Assembly: GCA_022225965.2 (NCBI GenBank)
Contig: JAKJXP020000121.1
Coordinates: 57,130-121,129 of the forward strand
Direction of reading: 5' to 3'
Length of the DNA: 64,000 nt
DNA from: Diatrype stigma
Taxonomy: Eukaryota > Ascomycota > Sordariomycetes > Xylariales > Diatrypaceae
Shown piece after piece: positions 22,939-35,878 of the stretch. Both the position numbers and the translations under genes were made by a program. Position 1 is the stretch's first letter. Every line of letters starts with the position of its first letter. Under the pieces are notes generated by a model. It saw only the letters and a list, made by a program, of their open reading frames with translations. It did not search any database and was not told where the DNA came from.

Positions 22939-24436
22939 TCAAACCCTCCCCACCACCCCCAGCGCCAACCCCGTCAACGCCGCAGCCACGACCCAGACGG
23001 CCGCCCACGCGGCCGCGCCCTCGTTGTCGACGCCGCGGACGGCCAGGCGCGCGTGGACGAAGGCGTTGGCGCCCGTGACGACGGTCAGCAGCAGGGTGCG
23101 GCGCGTGACGGCGCGGGCGGCGTCGGACCAGCCCCACCAGCCGTTCCAGCGCAGGGTCTGGGCCAGCGAGGCGGTGGCGGGGTCGAAGTGGGCGACGGCG
23201 CGCTGGCGGGCGCGGTCGATGGGCGAGGACTCGGCCGAGGCGAAGACGAAGGCGCGCGCGGCAAAGCCGAGCGCCAGCGCCGAGGGCAGCATCCCGTTGA
23301 CCCAGGTGCCCTCGTGGGCGGCGGCCAGGGTCGGGACGCCGCGGAAGTGCGCCGCGAGGTACGTGGGCAGGTAGGTCGCGTAGGCGCAGAACAGCGTCAC
23401 GCTGTAGATGGCGCCCGCGAGGAGGGTGGTCAGGAGCGCGATGGGCCGGTCCGTGACGATCTCGGCGTTGGGCGCGCGGGAGGGCTCGGCGTGCGCGGGG
23501 GAGAGCGGGCGCAGGAGCCGGAACGGCAGGTAGGTCGCGAGCGTCTCGATGCCGAGCGAGAGGAGGAGCGCGGGCGCGGGGACTTCGTAGAAGGCGTATA
23601 GGAGGTAGAGCTATTGCGTTGTGGGGTTTGGAGAGGTTAGCGTTACAATGTTTGTGTAGATGCGTACCCTGTTTGACCGCTTTGGCGTAGGACGCGGTCC
23701 TGGCCTGTCCGTATCGTGCCGTGTTGCGCGCAAGCGTCGTGGTAAAAGCCTAATGTGGAAGGTATCTAGGTTGAGACTTACCGGAGGGCCATGCGACAAG
23801 ATGTTCATCGCGGTGAGATCGTAACTATCGTAGTCGCCGAACCAGCCCAGCCCAAGTTCGACTCTGGAAACAAGATCAGTATATATATCTCTTGCCATAG
23901 CGGTAGGCTGCTTAAAAATGAAACAAACGAGCACCAAATAGGTAGCGACGCGCAGCGCCAAAAACGAAAAAGGGAAGAACTTACATCCTCCAGCCGAGCA
24001 CAACGGCAGCCTCTTCCCAGGTCTCGAGGGGTCTCTCGTGGTTAGCCACCACGGCCTTCGTGTAAGGGTAGGCGAGGGCGGAGCCGAGGGCGGAGAGCGC
24101 GATGTTCAGGAGGACGATGAGCGGGAATCGGAGGAGCGCGGGAATCCCGGATGACGGAGAAAATGCCGTGGTGTCGCTGTTGTGGTTACAGCTATTGCTG
24201 CCCTTTCCTCGCGACGAAGATGGCCGCGAGGGGGTGCCGCGGGCTCTGCTATTAGGACTTTGGACGTTCTTGATCCTCACGACGCCTTGTTGCTTTTGTT
24301 GTGGTGACGATATTGGTGACGCGGGAGTCGGGGACTCGGATGACGTCGTCCTCGCTGCGACTTGGCTGTTGAAACTGCCATCGCTGCTCGCGCCGACGCC
24401 GCCGTCTTCGACCTGTTTCCTCCCTCTTGTGCGCAT
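22939..24436 (-). CDS. Uncharacterised multi-pass membrane protein
   Basis: Predicted 401-residue fungal membrane protein. Minus-strand exons are 24436-23985, 23863-23782 and 23610-22939, with GTAAGT donors at introns 1 and 2 and in-frame AG acceptors. The first about 85 residues are Ser/Pro/Gln-rich and disordered. Hydrophobic stretches follow: FPLIVLLNIALSALGSAL near residue 105, one around YLLYAFYEVPAPALLLSLG, one at IALLTTLLAGAIYSVTL, and two at the C-terminus (TLLLTVVTGANAFV and AAVWVVAAALTGLALGVV). About five to six membrane spans are plausible. There are no catalytic motifs I recognise and the family is unknown to me. GC-rich third positions and consistent splice signals argue that it is a real gene. 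The ATG at 24436 is the first in frame. Confidence 0.72.
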
Positions 24437-26691
24437 CTTGGCTTGCACTTGGGCTTGATCTCGTATAGTACGTAGGTATGCGTGCGTGCGCGCGTGTGTT
24501 CTGCTTCTCTAGTTCCCCGTGTGCAATCTCTTCTGTAGATCGAGGTGCTGGTACTACTTAGTTCGGCGAGAAGAGCTCCGTCAAATACCTTAGGCGCTTG
24601 GGTAGGTAGGTATGCTGCTTCTACTATGTAGTATATCTAAGCTGCTAAGACTGAGGATGCCGGGCGAGAAGACTGTTCTCGAGGTTCTTCTCGCAGATCG
24701 CGTTGTTCGTTGTTGACGTAGTTATGTATGCGTTGGCACATGCACACCGGAGCTTACTGTTGTTTTTAGAATGATCTTAGGATGCACAGCTGCCCTGAAG
24801 GTAGCTTGGTAGGTAGCTTGGTAGGTAGCTTGGATAGGTACCCGAACTGCCGATGTTGGTTCGCTGATAAGAGCTGGAGGGGGAGAACCAAGACCAGGAC
24901 CGGGACCAGGACCAGGGCAAGGGCAGGCTTGTAAAATACGATGGATGGGTGGGCGAATAGTTTGCCAAGCCGAGAGCTACAGTACGATGAGCGGGGGCCA
25001 GTTCTTGTGTCTTTTTTGTTGCTGCTTTGCCAGCTTCGGACAAGTTTGTCAAGTAAGCCAATAGCCTCAATTGGAGGGTATGAATATGCAACTACAGAGG
25101 GGGAAAAGAAGGCAGGCAGATCGAGATCTCGTGAGACTAAGAAAACCGACGATATGCCTGATCAGCGCCCGTTGCTACTGAACTACTGAACTACTGAACT
25201 AACGGACTAATGAGGGAGGAGACGAGGCGAGAGCAAAGAACCTTAGCAACAAAAAGCGCCGGTCGCACGTTGACGTTTTGGAGAAGCTCTTCCTTGTCTA
25301 CCTGTCTACTACTACCGTACCTACCTGCCCTACCTGTTGTACAGTACCTACCTACATGTTGGGTATATGTAACTGCCTACCTTACCTCCACCTACCTGGT
25401 CAGCAAGTCAGTCAGTCTACATACCGACATACCTCCTAGACGTTACCAGCTCACCTGCAAGCTTCAGTAAACCTGTCACCTTGCTTGTTGCGTGCTAGGG
25501 AGGTAGCCGTGGTAGGTAGTAGTTCGGTAGGTAGTCAGTGACGTCGTTCTCGTAGAACCGTCTCTCCGCCAACGACGCTCTTTTTCCTCAACCTTACAAG
25601 ACTTTCCCGCGGACTGACCTCATCTGATATATAAAACCGGTACCATACCCCCACAGGATCATCGACCCGGAACGACGAAGGATTTTACATACATATGCAT
25701 ATTTTACGTACATACCCTTTCTGCCCTTTCTGCCCTTTCGGCGTACGTCAGGATATAGTCCACCTACGACTAGGTGCTAAGGTAGGGAAAGTATGTACGT
25801 AGGCAACACTGCCTGTAATACTCTGCAACTTGTGTAGTTGTGTCCCTTAGTAATAAGGGGAAAACTGTGCTCCTCGCGGATCCCTAGAACATTACGTACT
25901 TATCCACCTCGAAACTCCTTTTTCTCATTCCCACTTACTTTCGCTCCTCCCGTTGGAGACCTTGCCATCTCTCTTCTACTCTCTTGTTACGCATCGCTCC
26001 CATCTGCCTTCGAACTTCCGCCTGAGCTCGCCATCGATACCAACTTACAGTCTACACTATCAACACCCCGTCACAAGCATACGTAACAGATTCCTGGTAT
26101 GGACGTCTAAAGAGTCATGGTCATCATATAACAGGAACGGAGAGCTCGTTTAGGCGAGCTCATCACTCTCTTTTTTCACCACCGCAAGTGAGAACGCTTC
26201 TCATCACCAAAGGTCCTGGCCACTTGAGTGTATAAGGTTAAGACTGTACTGCTATGGCTCACTCTAAGTGATGTTGCGGAGTCTTCTGGTCTTGTTTCAC
26301 TTGGTTTCATTTGGTAGGTTTCTCTTCATACCTATACATACGTATATACCAAAGAGTGTCTTCTTGTCACCCGATTAGACATTAACACTCTTCCCTCTTC
26401 CCACCCCCATGATCGTATTCCGCTCGAAATAAAAAAAACATTTGTTTTGGGTGTTCACTCGACGCTCCCTCCCACCCTTACTTTAACCTCGTGGAGCGTG
26501 CTTCGAAATACCCTCGAAGTCCTCCACTCTTCGGTGCTAAGGGTCGGTGGCGGAGCGAACCACCACATTTACACTGTTGGTATAGGCTGTGGGTTACAAA
26601 AGGAACGACACATGAGAGTTGTTATCGCCTCGACAGCTCCCTCCCCGTCGTCATATCGTCGCGTAACGATGAGCCCGATACAGATGGGTAT
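24437..26691. other. Intergenic, repeat-rich
   Basis: 2.25 kb between the membrane-protein start and the zinc-finger gene 3' end. It contains a tandem GTAGCTTGGTAG repeat (24801-24834), TACCTACC runs around 25310-25400 and pyrimidine-rich tracts. No convincing coding sequence was found. Confidence 0.5.
24801..24834. repeat. Tandem GTAGCTTGGTAG repeat
   Basis: Three consecutive near-perfect copies of a 12-base unit GTAGCTTGGTAG. Confidence 0.85.
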
Positions 26692-28384
26692 TCAGTCCTC
26701 CATACGGCCGAACATCATCTCGTCGTCGTCATCGCTCCCGCGAGCTCGGTCTCGCCGGTGACGGTCGTCATCGTCATCACCCATAACGCTATCCTCGCTC
26801 TCTTCCCTCTTGACGTATCGAGGCTGAAGCGACTCGCCGCGGGTGAAGCTTTCGGGCATCTGTGGGGCTTGGTAACTGTTTACAAAGCTTGTGCTCATGA
26901 AAGCCGCTTGGTCCAGGTACTGCGCGGGCAACGGCGGCACAGGTGGTGCATCTTGGGGAAGTCTAGTGTCCCGGGATCCACCATTGCTGCTGAAGCTGCA
27001 ACTAAGCAGTTCAACCGCTGCGGCCAAGTCACGGTCCTCTTTGTTGGTGTTGCCCATACCTGCAGAGGGAGGGCGGCGGTGATCCGAACTGGCATGGCGG
27101 TTCTGACCAAAATCGGCCCCGTTCGGCACGCTGTTGGGGAAGTACGTCCCCGATGTGGCGGATTGGTATGAGCGCGAGTAGCTGCTGCCACCGCCGCTGT
27201 ACCTCTTTGACTGTCCCCGAAATGCCAACGAGTTGGGAGTAGGTAGGGTGTCACCTTGCGGCGGCGGGGTCGTGTCAGCCGAACTGCGGCTATCGTGCTG
27301 ATCTGAATAACCCGAAGCAGCGGGGGATGCCGAGTCGGCCTCACTGGTAAAATCCTTGGCGGAGTCTGGAGGAGTCGCTGCCGGTTCATCGACGTTCATG
27401 GCTACCAGGACCGATGCCGCTTCGAGCAGCTGAACTTGTTGATGCTTAGAAATAAGCAGCTTAGAAGTGTAAGACCATTCGGGAGTATGCTCCCACCTGT
27501 CCAGCAAATCGTCAACAGAGGTTCACGGTCAAGCAATCGAATCTTTCAGGGGGGTAATCCACGGGTGCTGGTCCTTGACCTATCACGGAGCACATGCACC
27601 ATCACTATACAGCGACCTGGGCGAGAAGATTCGGGACGTGGGTAGCGGGCAAGAAAATGGGCACGAACAAATGCTTGGTCAAGCAGCTGCTGTGCTTGTA
27701 TCCCTTTCCACACTTGTCGCAGCGCAGCTCAACGCGGTTGCTCTTCTTGCCATCCTTGGTAAGGGGCTGACCGTCGCTGGCTCGCCGGACGCGGGAGCTG
27801 TCCAACCCGATCTCGCCTTCATCGGCCGACATGTCATTCATGTCATCTTCAATTGCATTATCTTGACCGTCCATCTTTCCGTCCATGTTGAACCTATGGG
27901 TAGGCAGGCTCGCCGGTGGGGAGGGCAAGCTGCCGACCATGGCGGATCGGGCGGCAGCGGGCTTGGACATGTTGCCACGGCGCGGGTTGACGGCAATGGG
28001 AAGCGGGGTGACCTGGTCGCCTGCCTCATTCAGGGCAGCGGCTACGGCAGCAATGTTGGGCCCGTTGCTCGTGATACTCTTCCGACGTGTTATGCGGTGG
28101 GCAGCATTGAGGGCGCCGGACAGGGCCGAGTGGGAATGGTTACGAGAATGGGAGGCTTGTCGGGCAAAGGACGAGGGTGAGCCCGAAGGGATGGATTGTC
28201 GGTGTTGGGACAATGGCCTGGCCGTCATTGGGATGTCCTGCGGTGATAGATTTATTGATCAGCAGGGTCCCTCTATACTAGGAAGCAAGCTATGGCAGGT
28301 GTGTGGCAGGGAGGAGAGTCCAGAGCTCCAAATTCCGTGCAACTAGCTGGCTGGCATGTGTCTCGTTACCTTTGAAGAGGCCAT
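26692..28384 (-). CDS. C2H2 zinc-finger protein, putative transcription factor
   Basis: Predicted 462 residues, probably a nuclear DNA-binding regulator. Minus-strand exons are 28384-28370 (five codons, MASSK), 28237-27669 and 27496-26692. The single C2H2 finger is split by the second intron: CDKCGKGYKHSSCLTKH supplies Cys178, Cys181 and His194, and the next exon supplies the last ligand in LWEHTPEW (His198). The finger is followed by a conserved-looking helical block SKHQQVQLLEAASVLVAMN. The rest is low complexity: Ser/Arg-rich N-terminus, acidic DDMNDMSADEGE segment, and a C-terminus with a DDDDD cluster. Intron 2 uses a GTTCGT donor, less usual but required for the finger to continue. Target genes are unknown. 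If the short first exon is wrong, translation could start at 28228. Confidence 0.85.
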
Positions 28385-28995
28385 TGTCTGCATGGAGAAT
28401 GAATGGATTGTTGACAGCGTTCTGTTCCTTTTCGGCTAAACGATGCCTGAACCCTGTGTCTCACCACTGGTTGAAGAAACAGCCAAAAAGTGAGCAAAGA
28501 CAGCAAAAGCAAAGTGGGAAAGCCAGTGAGTGTGTGTAGGAGGGAGTTGAGATGGTGGAGTGCGGGCGTGAAGATGTATGGACCTGTGGTAGGTGATGGT
28601 GTGGAAGGGTTGTATGCAGGTATGCAGAAGCAACCAGGTCTAGGTACCGTAGGTAAGTATGTAGGCAGGTAGGCAGGTAAGCAGGTAGGCCGGTAGGCAG
28701 GTAGCAAGCAGTGTTAGCACGGTAGCTACGGCAGTCAATGATAGAGTCGTGTGCAGTGCAAGTGAAGGAGGTCAGAGGGAGGAATAAAAAGTCTCGCCGA
28801 TCCTCAAAATTATTTATTTTTTTAATTTTGGTCAATGGGAATGAAACAAAGATCCAACTTTCTCCTAATGGATTAAGAAAAATACGAATGGGACAGACGG
28901 TGTCCGAGCTGGAAGGCGGCGGCAGCAGCAAGTGCGTACATCCATACATAAGAGGTACTCACCACACACAGAGCACTTGATGGTTTAGTAAGTAC

Positions 28996-28998
28996 ATG

Positions 28999-29028
<30 letters not shown>
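28996..29028. repeat. (ATGT)n microsatellite
   Basis: About eight uninterrupted ATGT units. Confidence 0.95.
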
Positions 29029-29029
<1 letters not shown>

Positions 29030-32000
29030 GTATGTAGGTACGAGGTGGACAAAGTTGCCGGTCTGTTCTATCCTTTCCAATTGATTTGATTCACTTTTAT
29101 GCCGCCCAGTATGCCAGTATGCCAGCGACTATGCCAGTACAGTACAGTATTGTACAATACCTACTAGTTAGGTATGCCCAGTACTTCGTAAGCCCTGATG
29201 ATTGATGCCAACCTGCCAACGTCGGTTGACTTGCTTAGTTGGTCACTAATTGTGTACCTGATGACCACCTAAGCCCTAGGCCAGTAATCATAAGCCTCCA
29301 GACATTCTTACGGCCTGGTTCATATCTCCATAATACCTATATGTTTGCTGCGTGATCACCCGCCTGCCTACCTTTATGCAATCTATGATGTGTGGCTGAC
29401 GAACTTACGCGGTATAATTGTGTAGTAGGTAGATACTCTGGTACGGTAGATTATACGGTACGGTGGGTGGTGGCTCGGCCGGATGCCCAGCTGATTGATG
29501 TCTACACACCTGTAGAACATAGTTGCATATCGTAGGTCACAGAACTTGGGGGTGGTGGCATGTACCTGGTAATCTACCCACATATAACCAAGGTTGCTTG
29601 GAATGGAGCTCATATCGAAAGCGATGCCTGGATACACGTGCGTGCCCTATCCATTCATGTGAGCTCTGGTTATGTAATTAGTAGGTAGCTTCTATGGATT
29701 GGAGACGGAAGGTTGGCAGCAAAGTTAATCCAAGCAGGCACCGAGAGTTATGGAAACTAGAAGAAACCTTGCCGGGCCGCCAGTCTGACAGTATGAGTAA
29801 TTACTTAGGTGGTAGCTGTAGGGCTGTTTGGGAATAGCCCGCAATCACTTATGTATCTACGAGATATGTGAAATACTCTAATGAGAAGTATGTGTAGGGT
29901 TTACCATCATGCCTCAGTGCCTCATAGTAATTGTGAATGTCGGCAGTTGTATGTACAAGTATGCTTATACAGTAACAACAACAAGTCTGCCAGCACAGCA
30001 AATTGCAGCCTTGTTGACCAGCAGAATCTCCAGGTTGAGAGAGCTGAAACAACTATCTCTACGCAAGCAGCATAGGTATCAAGCAGGTCTTGGGTGTTGA
30101 TGAGCACCAATATTAGTAACACTATGCAAGGAGCATAAAAACATAAAACACTGCTATCATATAGGTGTTTTATGGATATCTAATAATGCGATGCCTGGAT
30201 ATCTATTATCCAGTGAGATTGGAAATCAGTTAAGGAATGCTGCTTGGTGGTAATAAAGGAGACGGGTTCAGACGGATTGGCCAGATTGGACGGATTGCAC
30301 GGCTTACAGATCGGGGAATCGGGAGAAATCGAGCTAGCGGGGTCAGGCAACCTGCTAAAGCCCCTAACAGCCCTGGTTAGCGGGTATTGAGGGGGAAAAG
30401 GGGGGGGGTATGCGTAAATATACTCCGTACGATACCATAGGTACCGATTTGTGGGGGGGAATACCAGGTAGTTACCTGTACCCCGTTAATGCATGCTACA
30501 TACATTGCAGCAATAGTGACTTGCTTCCCTTGGTTCGAGGTTGATCAGGAGGCCTTGCGCAACAACGATGTACCTACTTCAGCTCGGTATATTTTCCCGT
30601 CGGTACATTGCATACCTGTCAGCAAATCACCATGGACTCTTCAAAAGATGCCAGGCAGGCAAGCTGCAAGCAGGAACTTCCGAAGCAGGTACTGCTAGCA
30701 GTGCGCATCAAGGGACTGCCTTAACCTGTAGGTACGGTGCCTGGGGCGCCCAAGCATCGTTTGTACCTGACTAGAAGCGAACCCCTAACAGGATTAAGAA
30801 AGAGGACGACGAACGCTGGAAGGACTTCTAGGGGATACTATAGACCCGCATTGGCTATAGTGTCGCTAATAATTTCTGGAGGTGCCAACCCGTTGGATGA
30901 AAAGACAACACTTGTTCGAAGCAGTTGGCAGCCTCCCATCCCCAGTTGTTCATAGATACCTACGCTAAGGTAGGAAATGACTTCTTAGGGGAGTCATCGG
31001 GGCTGATTCGCCGCGGGGTTTTATTATTAATTAATGATCAGAAGCACTCGCGTCCTACGACAAGAAATACCTCCATACACCACACGCTCGGCCACCTGTT
31101 ACCGGTAAGAGCACCGCCGCACTACCATACCCGGTCGCACATCGTCCTCCTTGGTCCTCTCGGTCTGCTGGCGGGATCTCCATCGTGGTTGGGGCAATTC
31201 CTTGCGTCTTCGACTAGGCAACTTATAGCTAGTAACGACTAGCGACAGATACAGGTGTGTCGTCTAGTTGGGTGTCGTTCATGGAGTTGAGGGGCTACCG
31301 TACTTTGTAAACACACACCCAGGCAGCCAGGACACGAACTCGGGGTTTCGAGCGGCGGCTATTCTTAGCAATTGAATGTGCGGATAAGCTATCTACCCAT
31401 AGGTAAGTCTATGGGTAGAAATGTTGATGATCTACGACTATCTCTAACTAGTTGCCTCTAGTTAGGTTGACCCGAATCCGAGGCCTTCACTGGGAGGCCT
31501 CTCCCTACTGTCCCTAGTAGTTGATATTTCGATATACTTATCGTTGCCTGCGTACGAGGTGATTACACGCACACTTCTAGTCTCATCAAAAGAAGAAAAC
31601 ACAAACCCCTCGCTGTTATTCCTCTTTATTAGTTGTGGGTTGTCTCGGATTACGCCATAATTGAGGCTTGCCTTTTTCTACGATAGCACCAAAGTCGTTA
31701 GTTTCGCGCCTTGTGACCATAACACTCGTAGTCTATCGGGGCTATGCGGAGGTGGATAGGCCACCATCGCCATTTATGTGGTTCTCCTTAAGCGCGTCAG
31801 CTGATATCTTCGGACCTCGAGGGTTCCTGAACCCTGGTGGCTATTAGCCTCTGCTAGCGATTCATGAACAGGCTCGGAGGGTTGGTCTATCCTACCATAC
31901 ATGGTAGTGGTATATAGTATAGTTCCGTCTATTCATGAGAGTGGTTAGTTTAACGAACCAATCAATATCAAGCCTCAAAGGTCAAATTGTTCGAAATGAA

Positions 32001-35000
32001 GGAAATCCCCTAATGATAATGTAACCGTCACATACTATATGTAGGCAGCTCACCCATGGGCCCAGGTTGATCCTGGTTGAAGATCAGATGAATGCCGGCT
32101 GTTCAGCGGCTTCCAGTCCATCCCGGGCCTTGCCGGGCGCCTTGGTCATCTGATAATTAGAAATTCCTCGTTGAAACTCTATTATGGTTATCCTATAGTA
32201 TGTTCGTAATTGTCGAGGCTCAAATGATCTACCCAAGATCTCCAGATCACTTGACAGCATTGTCGAGTTCCCAGCTGCACTCTTGCTTGATGAGTGCTCG
32301 GGGCCGAGTACATATGTAGGTAAGTAGGGGGTCAGTCATGAATTACCGAAGAATGTATAATGGCTGGCTATCTTGTAGGTAACTAGTTCTTATCTCCACG
32401 CCTTGCCGCGGGGTGGGGAAAGGAGTTCGCGCATCGTCTAGTAATTAAGCAGGGGCTCTGTGAGCAGACAACAGCCACAGTTCTTGGCCTTGTCGAAATA
32501 TCTCAAGACCCGGCTATTGCCTTCTTTAGCTGTTCGCCCATCTTCGTAACTTGGGATACCAGGTCTTGGCTTTCTCGCTTATTACTATACACAATGAATC
32601 AAATATCGAGAAAGAATCGAAATCTTTTCTAGGGGTTTGTTGAGAACTTCGAACCCATACTCTACACGTACACTAATAGCTAGCTGGAAGGGGAAGCTGA
32701 GTACAACCCAGGAATCTGGTATGGCCTTCTAACTACTGTAGGTACCATGAAATCTGGACCGTCCAAAAGACCATGTCAGATGTTCACTAGGTAGGTAGCT
32801 AATTACCAAGAACTCGAAGCTTGCACGAGTTCCCTTTTACTGAGATTTAAGCCACGCATCAAGGCCCTTCTTATTTTCTTTCTTGGCCTTGACTAATGCA
32901 AGTTTTCCGTCGTCGGTTGGATCTTTTCCCTTTTGCCGGTCGTATCAAAGTGTGGGCGCACTATTCCCTGACAGCAGCATAATTCATGATAGCCACACCG
33001 AAGTCTGGAGCGACTATGGAGTAATTTGCCACCTCCAGAGTCCAGACTGCTTGTTCTGAGGTGCCAAGTTATAACCAAAGGCGCTTGTCCGACTAGAGCT
33101 TGTGTGAAGACCCAAACCTGAAGCCACGCAAGGGTTTCTTGGCAAAGTGCGTTCAGGTTTCGAATCCGAATCTACATTTTATTTTAGTAATTCTGGTTCC
33201 TAATCCGACTATCTCTTTGGTGAAGCGTGGTCTTTTTTCTATTACGTGTTCCCATATCCTCGATTTTTGATCCGAACGATCAATCAATGTCAATTGTCCA
33301 ATCAAGGGGTCTAACCCCCTGATAGCCAATAAATATTTTTGTTCTTTTTCACATCTAATAAGCTGTGAACCGACGCAACAATCTGTTAACTCGGATAAGT
33401 TGAGTCAACAGATCGCCGGGAATGAACACTAGCAAAGAGAATCTAGATGAGTCATCTTGTTCCTGTAACGGAGCCTACCTAAAGGCTAACCACGACTAGG
33501 CCTTTCTATCTCGACACTACTGAGATTCGTATGAGCTCGTAACAAACCGTCTCCCTGATGACGAGGCTTCACGCGTGGTCGAATGCTATGAGAGCCTGAC
33601 ATCACCCCCAGCGGAAAGTGGTAGTTCACCAGAAAATGAACGTCATGCGTCTAGGTGAACATGCCCATCCGGGTCAAATAACTTCGGTCAACGAACGGGA
33701 GTCTATTGAAGATACCTGAAGGGGGCTCCACATGGTCGTCACAAATGATCGGCGGCGGCTCTCAGCCTCCCCTTCGCCTCACGCGCGGTGGACGGAGGTC
33801 ATCGCCACCGTGAATGATCATACCCCCACCTCTATTCTCTCAAACGATAGGCGGCTATGATTATTATATTCCAGCACCTTACGGGTTGCAAAAGGGACAC
33901 GGCCATGGCTCAGTGGCTGGTATGTTGATGATTATCTTGGTAGGCTCTCGGCCGAGTCGGCGTACTCGGCGTACACACGCCCCCTGGCTGTACTGTAGTA
34001 CATACCTACACGACGAATTGTAAAGCATACAGGAGGATTTGCAATGCCCCTGTGGGGTGTGTCCTGCCCTACCCGTCTGACCCGTGCACACTACAGACGT
34101 TCAACATCAGCAGCACAAACTAGTAGCGAGTCCTACTAGATGTACCCATGGTGTATTGTATACCAGATCGTCGGGCTTCGCACGTGGGAGGGCAGGGGAC
34201 ATATGCCTACCTATTTAGTACATAACTACATCGCGACCACCACCTAGTTATTATCATGTGGTTGTTGTGAGGCGTGTCAGCATGTACTACCTACACTGCT
34301 CGACTGCCCTGCCAATACAGGACTCATCAGCTAGTCATTGCAACGCCGAGCAAGTAGTGCTTGTTTAGATGGTCTATTAATTGCCTTTAGTGTAAATTGT
34401 TGGGGAACTTGCGTCGCAAGACAACGTTCCCAGAGGCCTGGGACGGTAAGACCTAATTTTCATCGTCGTGCAGATGGGCAGCTGAAAGCCACCCGAGTTG
34501 AAGTTAGACGACGCAGATATAGCGTAGCCTTGTTGGTATATAGGTTCTGATAGGCGTACAAGCACGGCTGTTATATAAGTGGTAAATACGCCTAGACAGT
34601 CATTAATACAGATGGCAAACAACAATAATCCGGCAATCTCTTCTTCATCAAGAAAGCCTTTTACTATGAGAGCACTTACATGTAAAGACCTCCACATGTG
34701 CAGAGATGTAGAGGAATACTTACCATGGTATTTGCAATTATTTGGATTATTTATGTTTGACCCCGCTAGAAAGAGGCGGCGGGCGGCGGGCGTGCTAAAA
34801 GTTCACGACGTTCTATGGTGGGGGAGGGGGGGTTATATGACCAGCCCCTCGATGACGTAGTTGGATGGTTATTGTTGTCGTGAATGGCATTACCGGACAC
34901 TACATACTACAAACCTACTTACCTACACATGGCCTTGGTTTACGCCGATGGCCTGATGCTACTCTATTCCGCTGCTATTCTGTATATCCCCTATATCATT

Positions 35001-35224
35001 ATTCATCATATAAAATACACAAATAGATGGGAGTCAGGCTGCAGTACGGAGAGGCCCAAGGCGGCGCCGAAAGTCACAGCCTAGGTAGGTATGATATGAT
35101 ATACCTATAATGTAGTATAATGTAGGTACCTACTTAGTCTAGCCTGCCCGTGACCAAGTGATAATAAGTTGAACTGCAGATCTGCAACCGTCCGTGATCG
35201 TCTACCGGCAGCGTTTCGTACCTG

Positions 35225-35257
35225 CTGCCCCTCTGCCCCTCTGCCCCTCTGCCCCTC
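35225..35257. repeat. CTGCCCCT tandem repeat
   Basis: Four tandem copies of the 8-base unit CTGCCCCT in non-coding DNA. Confidence 0.85.
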
Positions 35258-35878
35258 TCTGCCCGGTCTTGGCATCCGTGTATCGGGGTCCGTCTTGTCT
35301 GCAGGTTTGTCTGCAATGGGCGGTTGATGTTACGCGACAAATCAAAGGAGTTTAGGGGCACGGCATACTTATTACAGTTGACATTTTGGTTTGACAATTT
35401 GGTAAGTGGCCTGAAGAATCCCAATTCCGGTAGTTCTTGTCCGAGAGGCAATTGGTCATCATCCGCCTAGGCATCTACCCTTGCCTTTCCGATATTCATT
35501 CTGCAACATCAAATAGCTGCCTACCTAGAGCCAATTGTACCTACCGCAGTCTACCTGGTATGTAGGTAATTATACTCTGCCCGAGGTGCGCCGGGCTATC
35601 TGTACCTTTGTGAGACAAGCCAGCTAGGGAGCCCCTAACCACATAGTTGACGCTGAATGCTTAGCCTCGTTCCGCCTCTAAACCCTAGTTTTACATGTGT
35701 CCGTCATACCTACCTACGTTCTCCCCTAGTTGTCAGCCTCGATAAACCAACCATCTTGTCTTCTAACTGTAGTGACAGTCGCGGACAGACAGACACAAGA
35801 TAGAGTAAGAAGAGCAGGAATAAGCCCACGCGAAACAGAAACGAAGAACAGAACAAACAAGCAAACAAACCCAAAAAA

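Larger units (their letters stand above)
28385..35878. other. 7.5-kb gene desert
   Basis: No gene supported on either strand. 31.3-33.8 kb has almost no open frames above 60 codons. The stretch is moderate in G+C and packed with GTAGGTA/TACCTAC motifs, a (GTAT)n tract (28996-29028) and a CTGCCCCT tandem repeat (35225-35257). No terminal repeats of a transposon could be delimited by eye, although decayed elements are possible. Confidence 0.5.

Noticed and set aside
22903..23601. 232-codon plus-strand Gly/Arg-rich frame
   Set aside because: It is the antisense shadow of the GC-rich third exon of the membrane-protein gene.
31240..31760. Possible solo LTR (CA-rich end followed by simple sequence)
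   Set aside because: No matching second copy, no clear TG...CA ends with target duplication and no primer-binding site could be delimited.
33121..33200. Possible tRNA because of a GGTTTCGAATCC stretch
   Set aside because: No acceptor, D or anticodon stems can be folded around it.
34579..34860. 93-codon plus-strand frame MVNTPRQSLIQ...
   Set aside because: No motif, embedded in a gene desert and lacking splice partners.
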